From positions 558,001 to 622,000 of the forward strand of contig NC_018210.1 of assembly GCF_000219625.1 (NCBI RefSeq): a stretch of DNA of 64,000 nt. The letters are read 5' to 3'. The notes under the pieces were generated by a model that saw only the letters and a list, made by a program, of their open reading frames with translations, was not told the DNA's origin and searched no databases. Origin of the DNA: Zymoseptoria tritici IPO323 (lineage: Eukaryota > Ascomycota > Dothideomycetes > Mycosphaerellales > Mycosphaerellaceae). The translations under genes and the position numbers were made by a program. How positions within the stretch are numbered: position 1 is the stretch's first letter; each line of letters begins with the position of its first letter. Below are positions 33,101 through 44,800 of the stretch, piece after piece.

Positions 33101-34370
33101 CGTCTAAGTAAACTATATACGTCTTGTAAAGGTGCTTTCTTAGGGCTTTGTTTATTAAGCTCTAGAAGCTTGCCGGTGCATTGCATAAGCTAAAAGGCAT
33201 TACCTTGAAGTAGTATTTGCCCTAGCGAGTGTTAAATGCTGTCTTATGCTAGTCCTCTTCCTTTACTTTTAATTACCAGAACCCGGAGGTTAAGTTAATC
33301 TTAGTAAAGTACCTTAAACTATAAAATGCATCTAAGTAGTCGGAAATCCGAGGCAGGGGGAATCGATCCTTAACGGTAGCGTTGTTTAGAGCCCTGAAAT
33401 TAACGCACATTCGCCATTTCCCTCCTAGCTTAGGTATAAGTAACACAGGGCTTCCCTAAGCCGATTAGGATTTGTTAATTAACCTACGCTTCTAGAGTTC
33501 CTCGATTTAAGACTCCTGTTTAAGCGATTGGGCATAGGACAGCTAGTAAGGCTGTTAATTAATCGGCTTGTAGTCCCCGGTGTCGATTAAATGCTTAATA
33601 AACCGGTCCTTCGGTAGCTTGTTAGGCAAGGAAGATCTAAATAGATCCCTGTTGTCTAGGATAATGCGGCTCAAGCTGGGTTCCTTACTTGAGGGAGGAG
33701 GAACGTCGTCTTCCTTAAGGGACATAGGGTCGTCCTTAGGATCGCGTTCCCTCTCCTGCTGCCGCTCCTAGTATTTATCTATGTTTAAGAGATATAAGGG
33801 CATGTCGGGATTAACGTTAAGTAAGTCCTCTAGTTCCTTAAGGGAATAGAGGTCCTTATCTATTAGAACGCTCCTTAAGTTAGGAGCGTATCTAGAGCAT
33901 AGTATAGCATACTTAACACCGTTGTCGTATAAGTACACCTTGTTCGTAAAGAAATTAATAGTCGGGTAGTACTGCCTGAACTATTTAAGGCTAAGGATTA
34001 CCTTGTGATTAGCGAGATCAAGCACTCGGGCAGTAATTTCCCCCTTAAAGTTACGGAGCTAGTAAGGCAGCTTAACCCTAAGGGTTGTCTCTATTGCTGT
34101 GCCGTTAGGCAAAACCACGGTCTGGGAATCTATAGCTACTTAAGCCTCCGGAAACTGGTCCGCGATCGTTCGTAAGACGTATACACGCGTAGCCCTAGTG
34201 TCGAACAGGAACTTAGCCTTAACAGAATGCTTACTTAAACCTAAGCGTCCAGGGGTAACTAAAAGGTTTGGTCCTATAGCGTTAAGGTAGTTAAGTTAAG
34301 CATTAGGAGGGGTCCCAAGCAATAAGGGCGACACAACAGACGACTTAGAATCCTTAGCATCTAAGTCGCT
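30192..34370 (-). pseudogene. Pol polyprotein remnant, gypsy element 2
   Basis: The frame (pol stop TGA at 30192-30194) carries protease, reverse transcriptase (VYLDDIVIFFETLEEHE, catalytic DD at 33099-33104), RNase H and integrase. The integrase zinc-binding and rve regions lie at about 32200-31300, partly open at 31953-32198. A Lys-rich C-terminal extension of several hundred codons follows. All interruptions are TAG/TAA. Exact domain ends were not traced. Confidence 0.85.
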
Positions 34371-35842
34371 GTCTATTTTTTTGTCGGCTTGCTTAAGCCC
34401 CCCTTGCGTCTGTTGTAGTCGTCCTGCTTCTTCTGTAAGTCTGGCTTAAGCTTCTTCTAATAGCGATACTAGGTGTGTCCGGCGACTCCGCAGTTATAGC
34501 ACTTTAAGAAATACTCTTAAGGTTTGGAGTTGTTGTCGGTAGCTATGTGTTTAAGGGCAGCGGCAACATACTCTACTATAGTCTTGTTTACCTTTCTTAG
34601 CTTAAAGGCTTTTCGAGCAAGAGCATTGCGGTTTTCCTTAAAGGCAGGGGCATCTATTCTCGGGCCCCTTTAAGAATCTACGACCTCCTAGTTAGCTGCA
34701 TTAATAGCTTAAGCCTGGTCTATAATCTCCTGTAGTCCAGCCTTTTAAGGGGTAAGCTTGTGTCGAATAAGCTCCGCTCGGATCGACAGCTTAAGCCTAT
34801 TAAAGAAGACAGTAGTATTAGAGAAGTTATTAGGCCTTAGCTTAAGCATGCGAGCTACGGAGAGGATTTTGTAATAGAAGGTAATAACACCTCCTGTTTG
34901 CTTAAGAGCTCGGTATTGTCTCTAGAGCTTCTCTTAGTAATAATAATCTTGGAAATAGGAGACGAGGTTGCCGAGCATTAAGTTAAGGGTATGGGTTCCC
35001 TCGATGATTTCAAGCCTACAAGTCTCTTCCTGTTCCTCCTACTAGGCAAGGGCGTTACGCTGCATCTAGCTACCTACTAATTCGATAAGGTTAGCTTCGG
35101 ATAGGCGGATACCCCTCTATCTTAGGGCAATCTAAGACCTTAAGTAACGCTCTATAGACCTAACCTAGATATTAGCAGCGTTGTTTCGAGTGTCTCCCTA
35201 GTATAGTTCTAGTGCCCGGACGGAAGCCTTAATAGAAGTATCTAAGGAATTAAGGGGAGTTGTATCCCTGCCTAGTGTTCCAGACGTGTAGCGATAGGGA
35301 CGACTTAGTCCCTTATCGTCACTTAAGCCGTGTCTAGGGTTATCTCCTCGATATGGGGATAGCTTAAACCGTACGGCTCCTGGCTCGCTTAGTCCCCGGA
35401 TAGGCCTATTAGCAGATCCTACTCGAACAGGCTCCTAGGACAAGCGGGCGTTCTCGGCCTAAAGTCGGACAGCGTCCGCTTTAAGTCGATTAATATGTTC
35501 CTCTATCTCCCTTAAGGCGGCCACATGCTCGCTAAAACGAGTAGGGCCTAAGCCTACATTAGCAGCAGGTCGGCTTAGTTAAGTAGGAGTTCGGAAGGTA
35601 ACATTAGCTCTAAGTAGAGCTAGGGGATCCGTCTAAGGATCTCCTTCCGGGAAGAGACGAGCAGTAGTAGATAGTGCCGCCCCTGCATCGCTACCTCGTT
35701 CCTTAATGCAATTAAGTTCGTTAATTAGGCTTAGATAGCCTTGCCTATCTTCCTTAAGCCTTTCTCCTTTAGCGACTGTTAGGTTTAAGTTATAGGAGGA
35801 AGGAAGCTCTGTAGTTCCTTCGGCTTAGCTAGTAACGGACAT
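34370..35842 (-). pseudogene. Gag remnant, gypsy element 2
   Basis: ATG at 35842-35840 opens a frame that reaches a zinc knuckle CYNCGVAGHT-x-YRY (C at 34501), where the last Cys ligand is Tyr by RIP. The frame differs from that of pol, so a frameshift joined them. The region is Arg/Ala/Leu-rich and helical, as Gag usually is. From 35843 to 36340 there is only the untranslated leader. Confidence 0.75.
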
Positions 35843-36340
35843 CTTGTCTTAGTAGGATAGGTTGTTAATCGAACTAAATTAAGTTGCTGTTATTGTTGCT
35901 TCCGGTAACTTAAAGGGTTATAACTTCCTCCTTGTAGTTCCTTAAGCGGCCAGGCAGCTCTAGCTATTGTCGTGTTCAAACATAGCGCGCTTTAAGTGTT
36001 TAGGTAACTAGTTTTGAGTGCGGTAATTCTATGCTTTAAGTCTTAAACTTAAGGCAAAACGAGTTTTGCGTTAACGTTTAAGTAGAAGTTAGCAATCCAG
36101 CACATATAGCACCGCTAAGTAAATCGCTATGTATAGGACCCCTAGCTATAGAAAACCCGGTGCTTCTAGTTAGGTGTACAGTCTAAGTAGAAAGTCCGGT
36201 ATAGTCCATAGGTCTAAGGAGGTCTTAAACCAGAGTCGTTTTAAGCTGGTTTAATTAAATAGGCAATAAATCGAGCATCCGGCTAGCTCTGACCCTCAAG
36301 TGGCAGAGCCAGCCGGTAAGACGGCTAAGGAGCCGCCTTA

Positions 36341-36357
36341 AGTGCTCTTAGCTACCA
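36341..36357 (-). other. Primer-binding site of gypsy element 2
   Basis: On the minus strand, just inside the 5' LTR, the sequence is TGGTAGCTAAGAGCACT. TGGTAGC matches the start of primer sites complementary to initiator tRNA-Met, as in Ty1. Confidence 0.6.
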
Positions 36358-36359
36358 GA

Positions 36360-36533
36360 TAATCAAAAAGCGGAAAAAGAATAATACTGATTTATAAGGG
36401 CGAAGGCCCTTAAGCTATATAGACTAACTAAAACGAGCGAGTTATATAATAATGACGAGCCTTCAAGTGAAACAGTGCCTGAGGTTTTAAGGGTTCAAGT
36501 AAACCTGAGCGAGGTTTTTGGTGTTTTTGAACA
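36360..36533 (-). repeat. 5' LTR of gypsy element 2 (by element orientation)
   Basis: 174 bp, TAATCAAAAAG...TTTTTGAACA on the plus strand; the first TG is mutated to TA. It is followed by target copy CAGG. Confidence 0.93.
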
Positions 36534-36608
36534 CAGGCAACGAACCTTCTCTTTCCTTCCTTCCACAAACAACTTCATCTCGTCAGGACGCCCAGACTTC
36601 TCAAGCAC

Positions 36609-36830
36609 ATGGCTGACAGTACGGCCGAGCACACCGTGAACATCGTGCGATAGAGGGAAAGGAAAAACATTCCTCAGCCAGGATGAACGCTTTGGAGACC
36701 GGCGAGGGCGCGGTCACGGAGTCGAAGGACAACCTACAAAGAGCTGAGCAGGCTTCCAGAATGTGGTGGATCTCGGTGGCAGATGACTTGCGACCTCTTC
36801 CTCGAATCTCTTGTCAAGCTGCCCAACGTG
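36609..36830 (+). pseudogene. Family member 4, broken: separated from its promoter by gypsy 2
   Basis: ATG at 36609 starts MADSTAEHTVNIVR and stops after 14 codons. In another frame (from 36683) the segment TESKDNLQRAEQASRMWWISVADDLRPLPR closely matches member 5 just before its LPQEL. After LPR the similarity ends, so the conserved core is missing or scrambled. Its 5' leader begins at the gypsy's 3' flank, and the matching upstream motif is on the other side of the retrotransposon (26994). Confidence 0.65.
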
Positions 36831-37688
36831 GACTGTCTCGGCGTTTTATGGATGAGCTCCAGCATTCATCCTCGCAATGGACGATGACGATGCGGTGAGT
36901 AGAGTAGACGCTGGGCAAAAGACATGGCCTGGACTCTGCATCTGCGCAACGCCAGACGGCGAGTTTGCGATTCTCCCTTCCAGCCGGACTCGCCGGAGAT
37001 TGAAGGTCTCTCGATCTTGCGTTTGGTCCGGGACCTTCGGCACGATGTCAAGGGTACCGACGTCTCAATCTCGTATTACAGGGACCCTTGATCCGTTGAT
37101 CGCCGAACAAACATGGATTCGCAATCATGCGCACAGAGTACGAGCTAGCGGAAGCATATTGCTTCCGGCGTACACTGTCCTCCTGTGGGTGGGCCGAACG
37201 GCCATCGAAGGATCAAACCGGCATCGATAGAGCGTGCTGTCTCCATCCCAGGCGCGACAAGGAGGAACGCTCGGCTTTCGACCAGGGATGTGTAAACGGA
37301 CTTACTCTGAGCGATTCGGGAAGCGGCTGCAAAGCAGATAGGCAATGTGTAGCTTCGAGCAAATGCCGATGCTCCTCATGCTTACTGTGCTTCTGACTGC
37401 TTCATGCATTGTCTTGCTCAAGGATCAGCCACAAAGTCTAGCTTCCGCGACAAGGAATCGCATACTGTGCGATCCCGGCCGTGTCATCGATCCTCAGCGA
37501 TGTCAGGCTCTCCGAGGATCGAGATCGTACGATGACGCGGACACGTATGGAACACATAAAAGCGGATAATTCTTGACTTCATCGAAGGGTCAGAAATTTC
37601 CAATACTCTGACATCAACCAAGAACTTTCTCTGCACCGAGACCTGACCGCACCGAACTCTCTTCCACCCCAAGACTCAGCATATCACG
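36831..37688. other. No gene supported; upstream region of the secreted-protein gene
   Basis: A 117-codon frame at 36877-37230 has no recognisable domain and overlaps equally long frames on both strands. AACACATAAAAG near 37549 may serve as a TATA-like element for the gene at 37689. Confidence 0.4.
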
Positions 37689-37910
37689 ATGCTGGTCCTC
37701 ACCGCCGCCGCCGCCGCTCTTTACGGCTTCGCCGCGCTGCCAGTCGCTCTAGCGAACCCGCTCGCTTTGCCGGCTACCAACCCACAATGCGCAGCTAAGC
37801 TCTGCCACTGCTGCTCGGGCTCCATACCCCTATATGATGAGCACCATCGACTGATCGTACGTCATGACTGTATCCCGACATTGACTATGTGCGTCACGAA
37901 ACTAATATAG
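37689..37910 (+). CDS. Small secreted cysteine-rich protein A
   Basis: 73 aa with an N-terminal signal peptide (Ala/Leu-rich, residues 1-22) and six cysteines in the rest (C34, C39, C41, C42, C61, C68), including a LCHCC cluster. No intron is needed. The pattern LYGFAALPVALA...QC...CHCC matches protein B at 39141 (FYGLAALPLALA...QCRCC), so the two are probably diverged duplicates. Size, secretion and cysteine density fit fungal effector-like or antimicrobial proteins; the function is unknown. It lies about 1.2 kb from the end of gypsy 2. Confidence 0.6.
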   Translation: MLVLTAAAAALYGFAALPVALANPLALPATNPQCAAKLCHCCSGSIPLYDEHHRLIVRHDCIPTLTMCVTKLI

Positions 37911-39140
37911 CGTAGGGTTTCAAACGCTTCGACAACGGATTTATTCACAGCCGCATTTACGGATGCAGATGCAGCGTGCCCAACGACGATGGGACTGACA
38001 ACGACGGATGCGCGGGGCGGTGTATTCCAGAATGAAAGTCGAGGATGAAGGGAAAGGCCAGGAGGGTTGCTGCGTCCTGCGCAGTCGCTTAGCAAAGAAT
38101 CTCTCAGTACGCAACCAAAAGTACCAAGTCCGACATTGCGTTTCTCCTACCACTGCCTCCGTCTCATCTCATGTGTAGTAAGGAGTCCGTGGTCAAGCGA
38201 ACGCCGATGATTCCACGAGATGCACGGGTAGAGGATCCGCGATAGCCAAAGAAGTGCTTGTGCCGCAACAGGAGATTGCATACAGCCTGTCTCGTGCAGA
38301 AGGCAGTCACTAGTGGTTCTCAAACCCCTTGTCGCAGATCTCATCGGGCAAATCACGATGTTTTCCAACTTGCATTGGCTCGATCTTCGGAGTTTCGGCT
38401 TCCAGCTCATGGGACACAAGCCAATTCTTGCTTCCACCCCGGCGGTTCCACGGACTGTAACCTGCATACAGGAACAGCGTCTCCGGTTGTTTGCCGTCGA
38501 TAACTCAATCGAAGGCATCTTGAGGCAGTGATCGCAGACTGCATAAGGCGACATTCGGTCGGCTGGACCGGTGACAGGGTTCAAGGACTGACCACCAATT
38601 CTTGTCTTCGGGCTCAGACCTGCACTGTTCAGACAAGAAGACCACCAATCCCTGAAAAGCTCGCGAGCCCCTCTTTTGGGGAAATGATTGGAGACCTTGT
38701 GATCTGACGTTCACGCCTCTGTGTTGAGACATTGAGACGTGTACTGTCCGTAAATTCAAAGCACTGGCGAATGGGAACTCAATCGAAGCCCTTCTCAAAG
38801 GCACGACCAAAGACTTTACAATCTGATGGCTCATACAAGACGGCGACTGAATTCAAGGACGGACCACTGACTCTCGATTTCAGGCTTAAACCCGGACGAT
38901 TCGAAACATGCCATGGCAAGACGAGGCTTGCTAGTGTCGAGGTTGCACGATGACGAAAGAGACGCCGAAAGAGTATGATGAATCTGGAGGATAGTCCATG
39001 CATATAAGTGTCCACCTGTCTTCATTCCTCCACAGTGCATTTCCGCATCCTCAGCTACCGAAGTCTCTTGCGTCGCCTACCAGTCTTCACGCTTGCTCAA
39101 AAGAATATCCCGCGAAATCTGCAAGCTTTAGCAAACCACG
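37911..39140. other. Intergenic region between the two secreted-protein genes
   Basis: No gene is supported. A diverged duplication is visible: TTCAAGGACTGACCACC near 38580 and TTCAAGGACGGACCACT near 38853, each followed by related sequence. Confidence 0.5.
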
Positions 39141-39586
39141 ATGCGCTTCTTCATCGCCGCCATTGCCGCCTTCTATGGTGAGTGCTTGGAAGACTTCAAG
39201 GCTTGCGACGTCCGCGACCGTCGCAGGCTATACCAAGTCTGGAACCACTCCAACGCAACAGTCCTCATTGTTGAATCATCACTGACCTTCACGATCCACG
39301 ATACTCAGGCCTCGCTGCACTCCCACTCGCTCTGGCCGACTGCGGCAATAATCAGTGCCGCTGCTGCACTACCTCGGAGACCACCTATAACGGTAACGGC
39401 GAACTTACCGTAGGTTAATACCACATCTCAACAATGACTACCAGCTTGACGAAGCTAACTGAATGCAAGGGATCTACCACCTACAACAACGGTTACAAGA
39501 TTCCACTTGGTCCGAATTGTGTCTGCGTGCCGCCGACCGATCGGGAGTCGATTTCCGGGGCCGGGTGTCAGGGGGCTTGCAAGTAG
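39141..39586 (+). CDS. Small secreted cysteine-rich protein B (three exons)
   Basis: Exons 39141-39177, 39309-39409 and 39470-39586 give 84 aa. Intron 1 (131 bp) has GTGAGT, CTGAC at 39282 and CAG. Intron 2 (60 bp) has GTAGGT, CTAAC and AAG. Codon phase is kept across both joins, and the result is a coherent protein: signal peptide MRFFIAAIAAFYGLAALPLALA, then eight cysteines (24, 29, 31, 32, 63, 65, 79, 83) ending GCQGACK. The CRCC cluster and signal region match protein A at 37689. It fits a secreted, disulfide-bonded effector-like protein. Unspliced, no frame reads through the gene. Confidence 0.68.
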
Positions 39587-39955
39587 TTCGGAAATGAAGG
39601 ACGAAGCGACACGAGATCGTTCTGTTCTGGAAGCGGCTGTGCGAGAAGCCATCGTACGCGCGGTCGTGGGCGATGGAAGGACGGAATGGTTGATGGAAAT
39701 CTTGGGGATGTGAGAGTTTTCGCGGCGAGAGACTTTCTTTACAAATATCCGAAGAGAGAATGTATTGGAGGCCTGGGCGTCCACGATGTCGTATGTTGCC
39801 CAAAATGATGTGCTGATCGACGAGGCTTTGCACTTCCTGCCAACCTGTGTGAGGGGTAGTGCACAGCGAATTCAAATTGCATGTCGTCTGGGCTCGTTCA
39901 GATGGCGTCAAAGTTCCCATGTGAACGTGCTTGTGACTGCGAGTAAGTACTAGTA

Positions 39956-40005
39956 TTCACTTCACTTCGCTTACCTAATCCTGCAGAAGCTTTCCGAGCT
40001 CCCGT
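39956..40005 (+). promoter_or_regulatory. Shared family upstream motif, copy 4
   Basis: TTCACTTCACTTCGCTTACC, then GAAGCTTTCCGAGCTCCCG further on, 156 bp before the ATG of member 5. Confidence 0.68.
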
Positions 40006-40111
40006 CCCGTCCGGCCGCCGCCGCACGAAACATCAAAACAGCTCCAGCTACAAACTTTCAGCAAACAACAACGCAACCAAACCTACCAGCCTAACAATCA
40101 ATTCCAACACC

Positions 40112-40831
40112 ATGGAGGACGGCGCAGCCAAACTGAAGCTGGAGGATGTGCATCAAAAGCGGACGGACGGAGCGGAACATCACCAAGTCACAGTGATGGA
40201 ACACCAGGAGGGAGGCGAGCGGACAGCAGATGGGGACAAGAGCAAGAGCGAGCTGAAAGAATCTGAGAGAGCTTCGGTGATGTGGGTGACCACGATGGCG
40301 GACGACTTACAGCGCCTTCCACAGGAACTGTACGACGAAGTCTACGGCCTCGTCGTATCCGATGTCCCGCGTGCGAGCAATATCAAGATCGACAATGCCT
40401 ATAAGTCTCCGATGGCACTGCAAATCACGTCAAAGTCGCGAAAACAAGCATTCCAGGTTTACTACGGCACCAACACCTTCACCTTCGCCAGTCTGGACCT
40501 CTTCCGCCAATGGATGACCGCTCTATCGCTAGACTGCAGCTTGTTGCTCAAGACAGTCCACTGCAACGGCCCACAGCGCGCTTCGACTGCAAGTCCGCCA
40601 GCGACGGCAATCGCATCGCGATTGTTGAAATCGATGGCTTCTATGGAAGAGATCTTGGGTCCACTGCAAGAAAAACTACATCCCGAATTCGTCCTCTGGC
40701 AAGAGTTCATCGGCTATGAGCCCATAGGAACATGGCTGAAGACTACAGTGATCAGCATCGATGGTGATGGCTGGTCCCCTGAGGGCTGCAAATTCTCGAT
40801 CCTCGCGAGAGGCAGACTTATCGATGTCTGA
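40112..40831 (+). CDS. Family member 5: F-box/2EXR-like protein
   Basis: 239 aa. A charged N-terminus (residues 1-65, Lys/Glu/His) leads to LPQEL at 69-73, followed by IKIDNAYKSPMALQIT, YYGTNTFTFASL and a conserved helix. The C-terminal half contains a GPLQEKLHPEFVLWQE segment similar to member 6 (HLLHRLAPGFVLWQQD), so members 5 and 6 are close relatives, together with the broken member 4. ATG context ACACCATGG is good. Confidence 0.82.
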   Translation: MEDGAAKLKLEDVHQKRTDGAEHHQVTVMEHQEGGERTADGDKSKSELKESERASVMWVTTMADDLQRLPQELYDEVYGLVVSDVPRASNIKIDNAYKSPMALQITSKSRKQAFQVYYGTNTFTFASLDLFRQWMTALSLDCSLLLKTVHCNGPQRASTASPPATAIASRLLKSMASMEEILGPLQEKLHPEFVLWQEFIGYEPIGTWLKTTVISIDGDGWSPEGCKFSILARGRLIDV

Positions 40832-41566
40832 AGAAGGTCAAACGCCAGTGTTGGCAGGGAAGGAATAGGAGTGCGGCAGCCCCTTGCGAGTTTCTCTCTC
40901 ACGACGGTTCGATCGGAATCTGCACATATGAGTCGTGTCGCTCATACGATCTGAATGGAAATATCGATGGCACCACTGGAGGAGTAGACACTCGCGGAAG
41001 CAGAAGTGCTAAGACAGCAGTACTGGCGGGATCAATACGCAATTTCGCAGCATCCAAGCAATCGCAGCGTTTCTGTAATTCAAGGATCGGTTGAAGTTGA
41101 GTCTTTGGTATTGCACATGGAAGTCCCTTCCTCTTCACAGTTCTTTTCTCATGTCTGCCAAAGCTAGAAGCTTGGGGAATGATCTCGCTTCCAGCGCTCA
41201 GTGCCAGAAGTAGGACCGAGATGGACGCCTGTCTGTCATAATCTGCAGCCTGCGACTGCGCCCGAGTGGTCGCCTCGTCGTTTGCTCAGAAGCTTTATGC
41301 ATACAGAGGCCATGGTGCACATAATAAAGGGCTGACAGTGACTAACGTGATCCCTCACCGCCTCATCGCATCCCGTGGTAGAACTGCACCTTCCGAACTT
41401 CGACGCTGTCGGAATTCCTGCCTTGCAGGACCTAATCTATACATGATTTGCCTCCTCCTCTGAAATACGACGTGCTTTGCGACCCCGCATCTTCGAAGCA
41501 TGCGACGCCCACCGAAAGTGACCATTTGCCGCATCTTGATGACAGCCCCTGACTGCAGCAAAATCT
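40832..41566. other. Intergenic, no gene supported
   Basis: Short frames only. The stretch ends at the LINE target site. Confidence 0.5.
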
Positions 41567-41578
41567 TCGGGATCCTAG
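41567..41578. repeat. LINE target-site duplication, copy at the 3' end
   Basis: TCGGGATCCTAG, identical to 47156-47167; a following T may make it 13 bp. Confidence 0.85.
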
Positions 41579-41899
41579 TTTGTTTGTTTGTTTGTTTGTT
41601 TGTTCCATTTACGTCCTATAGGAGTCTATAACTATGTAGGACGGCTGTCTCGCGACAGTAGTCTATCTATGTACAATCGTTGTTCTCTCGTATCTCTTAA
41701 CCTTAGGGAAAGACCCGTGCCTAGGATAGTAGCAAGCTAGTATCGAAGGACTTTAAAGAAAGACAAATAAGGAAAAGTAAAAGGAATGTAGGCTAGACAG
41801 TCTCGTCTTCGCCTCTTGCTAGGTACTAGGACCTAGAAGCAATCTTTATATCCGAGAGAAAGGTAGTAAGGTATTTCCGGAGTTCCTTATCTTCTACTA

Positions 41900-44800
41900 T
41901 TTCTAATAGAGATCGTGCTTGTCGTAGCGGTAGTAGCCTAAATATATCGTAGATAGGGCAGCTACATATAAGGTGTTTTGCTATTTCTCGTCGTCCGTAA
42001 GGGCAGTCTAGCGTCGTTACGTATCTAAAGCGATAGAGATAGGACTTTAGGTATCCGTGTCCTAATAGGATAGTATAGAAGGCACTAGTTAAAGCGCGTC
42101 TTCCTCCTATTCTATGTTTTCCTAGCGAGCTCTATAGAAATCGACTAAGGTAGCTATTTGTATTCCTAGGTACCTTATTAATCTCCCGTTGTCTTACTAT
42201 TTTATATTAGGTTTTCTAGACGCTAAAGAGATCGTCTTTTGCGTAGTTAGCCCTCTCGTATTCTACGAAATACTTATATTATCGGAGTTAATAACAGAGT
42301 AGTTATATCTATATTCTCTATCGTTTTTGCGGAAGTATCTCTCTCGAGTCCTCGTATCGGACTTCTCGCGTATCCGAAGGCGCGCTTTAGATAGCGAGTC
42401 TTACGGGGTAGTTTTTAGGTAGCTTTACTGCGCGTAGAGAGTATAAAATTAACTGTCTCTCTAGGCGTAGATCTAGGGGGAAGAGATTTAACTCTACTTC
42501 GGACGGGACGTTTAGGGCGGTACGGAAAACGCCTAGGATCTTTCTATAAGCTTTACTTTATAAAGATACTAGAGGTTTTATGCTCTTTTTCGACCGCTAC
42601 TAAACTAGGGCCCCGTAGTCTGCTATTATAGTAACGCAGGCTAGGTAGATCTTTCTTAATAATATAGAAGATAGACCGCGTTCGGTATTTGCTAGTCTTT
42701 CTAATTAATAGAATGCCGCTTGTACTTGTGCCGATCTTATTATAATATGCTCCTTAAAGGTAAGACCGGCGTCTAGCTAAATTCTAAGCTACCTTATTAC
42801 TTTCTTTACCGGGCGAACAATATCGCCGTTTAGAAGAATTACCGGGCAATCGGACCCTTTCCCTTTCGAGAAGTGTACTAGGTCTATCTTTACTAGGTCG
42901 AAAGTAATCGAGTTCTTCTTTCCTAGGTCTATTAGCCTTCTTGCCTTACGTTCTAGTACCTTAGAGTTCTTCTTAAGGGACGTAGACGAGGTAGATAGTC
43001 TAATATCGTCGACGTAGGAACTAGGAGTAACTCCTTATAGCGAGAAGAATATGTCGCGCGTATAGATAAGAAAGAGGATAGGAGATATCGGGCTGCCTTA
43101 CGGAACACCGATCTCTACGTCCTAGAATTCCTATATCTATCCGTCGAATGCTATTCGTAGGCGTCTATTACTTATAAACGACTAAACCTAATATATAAGG
43201 CTATGCGGAAGCCTTAACTAGATTATTATTCTTAACAGTCGGTTCTTTGTAACGTAGTCGTATGCTCCTCTTACGTCGAGGAAGATAACCGAAGTCTTCT
43301 TTTTCTTTCTTCGATTCTCCTCGATTTTGTTCGTTAAGAGAAGTACTATATCGATAGCCGATTTCTTCTTTCGCCCTCCTAACTACGAGTCGTATAAAAG
43401 GGGCTTCGTCTCTATAATAATCCTTAGGCGTTTTGCAAGTATTCTCTCGCTAATCTTACTAAGATAGTTTAGGAGAGAGATAACTTAGTAGGCCTTAAGG
43501 ACCGAATAGTCTAGTTTTCCCGGCTTTGCTAGAACTACGCCTATTGCAACTTTCTAGCATCGGGGATAGTATCCTTTATCGAGTAGCCTACTGTATATAT
43601 GTAGAAAGGTAATAGGAATAGCGCCGTACGCTTTACTAATAATAGCTTGCATAATACCGTCTAGGCCCGGCGTTTTTCCTTTTACTATCTTCGTACTATA
43701 GGCGGCAGCGAGTTCCTCTTTAGTTAGTGTAGTCCAGCCCTAATCCCCGGCTGTATACGCTTCCTAACGGCTAGGTAGAGGTTCCTCGGCAGGAGGGCGC
43801 GGAAATAAGGCTTCGGAGAAGGCCTTATATTTCCCCTCGAAAGAATCTTCGTTGTTTATCGTAGGTATCTGTCTTCGGCTGCTATTCCTAGTATAGGATA
43901 TAGCTTTAAAGATAGATTTCGAGTCTTCTTTTTCGAAGAAAGCGTTCTAGTAGTTCTTCTTAGCTGTTTTAATAGCTTAGAAGTACTCGTTTCTCGCTTT
44001 CGTATACGCCTCTTTCTCGTCTAGCGTCGGCGTACGTCCGTAGGTAAAGGTCTGTCTATATATTCTAGACATTATATAGCGTAGCGTACATAGCTCTCTA
44101 TTCTACTAAGGTTTTGCGCAGGCGTATACTACTTTCTCTAGGATTGCTCCCCGCATCGATTCGGTAATATACGAGGTAAAGGAGTCTACGATGTCGTCGA
44201 GGGAGTTCGTATAGTTAATAGACGTCGCCTTACTTATTAGGAGATCTATAAACAGTTTCTAATCCGCGGAAGCTATATCTAGAACTACTTTCTTCTATTA
44301 GGCTCGATCTTACGCGCTAATAAGGTCTATAGATATAGCCTTATAGTCTAAGCCTATCGGAATCGTTCTCTAGTCGATTTCTTTCGTAGATAAGGATCCT
44401 CTTATAAACGTAAGGTCTAGGACCGACTCTGCGTCTAGGTACGGCCTATAGAAGGTCCCGACACCTATCGTATTACATAAAGTAAAGCCCTAGTCTTCTA
44501 TCTACTCTATAAATTCGCGGGTACTAGTAGTATCCTTTCCCCTCGGATCCTAGGACGGGTGTCTAAGGTTAAAGTCTCCTACTAGTAGAGTGTTTAGAAG
44601 GAACGTATTACGTAGAGAGTAGAGGCTTCTTTCTATTATTCGTCGGTTTTGCGGGTTCTCGGTATCCCAAAGGTCCTTCTCGTTATAGAGATTAACTATC
44701 TGGATCTTATTGCCCTTCTTGTTTAAAATAACAAAGGAAAGTATGTCGCTATCGTCTAATAAAATAGGAGAGATATTAACGTTAAGTCTTATGCTAATAT

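Larger units (their letters stand above)
27061..36533 (-). mobile_element. Ty3/gypsy LTR retrotransposon 2, RIP-mutated
   Basis: Two 174-bp LTRs (27061-27234 and 36360-36533) bound a 9.5-kb element whose gag-pol reads on the minus strand. The target duplication is CAGG (27057-27060 and 36534-36537), possibly 5 bp. A primer-binding site and a polypurine tract lie at the correct ends for minus-strand orientation. The LTRs differ at 13 positions by my count, all transitions; 12 are TCA/TGA to TTA/TAA. A 777-codon accessory frame lies antisense to pol. Confidence 0.92.

Noticed and set aside
27365..36000. TAG-rich frames as evidence of a variant genetic code
   Set aside because: TAG occurs only in transposons and replaces CAG/TGG; host genes use normal stops, and the LTR comparison shows directed C-to-T mutation.
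38147..39015. Minus-strand ORFs of 78-145 codons
   Set aside because: No motif, mutually overlapping, and they cover an old internal duplication rather than a gene.
41579..41604. TTTG microsatellite as an independent repeat
   Set aside because: It is the tail of the LINE, directly inside the target duplication.
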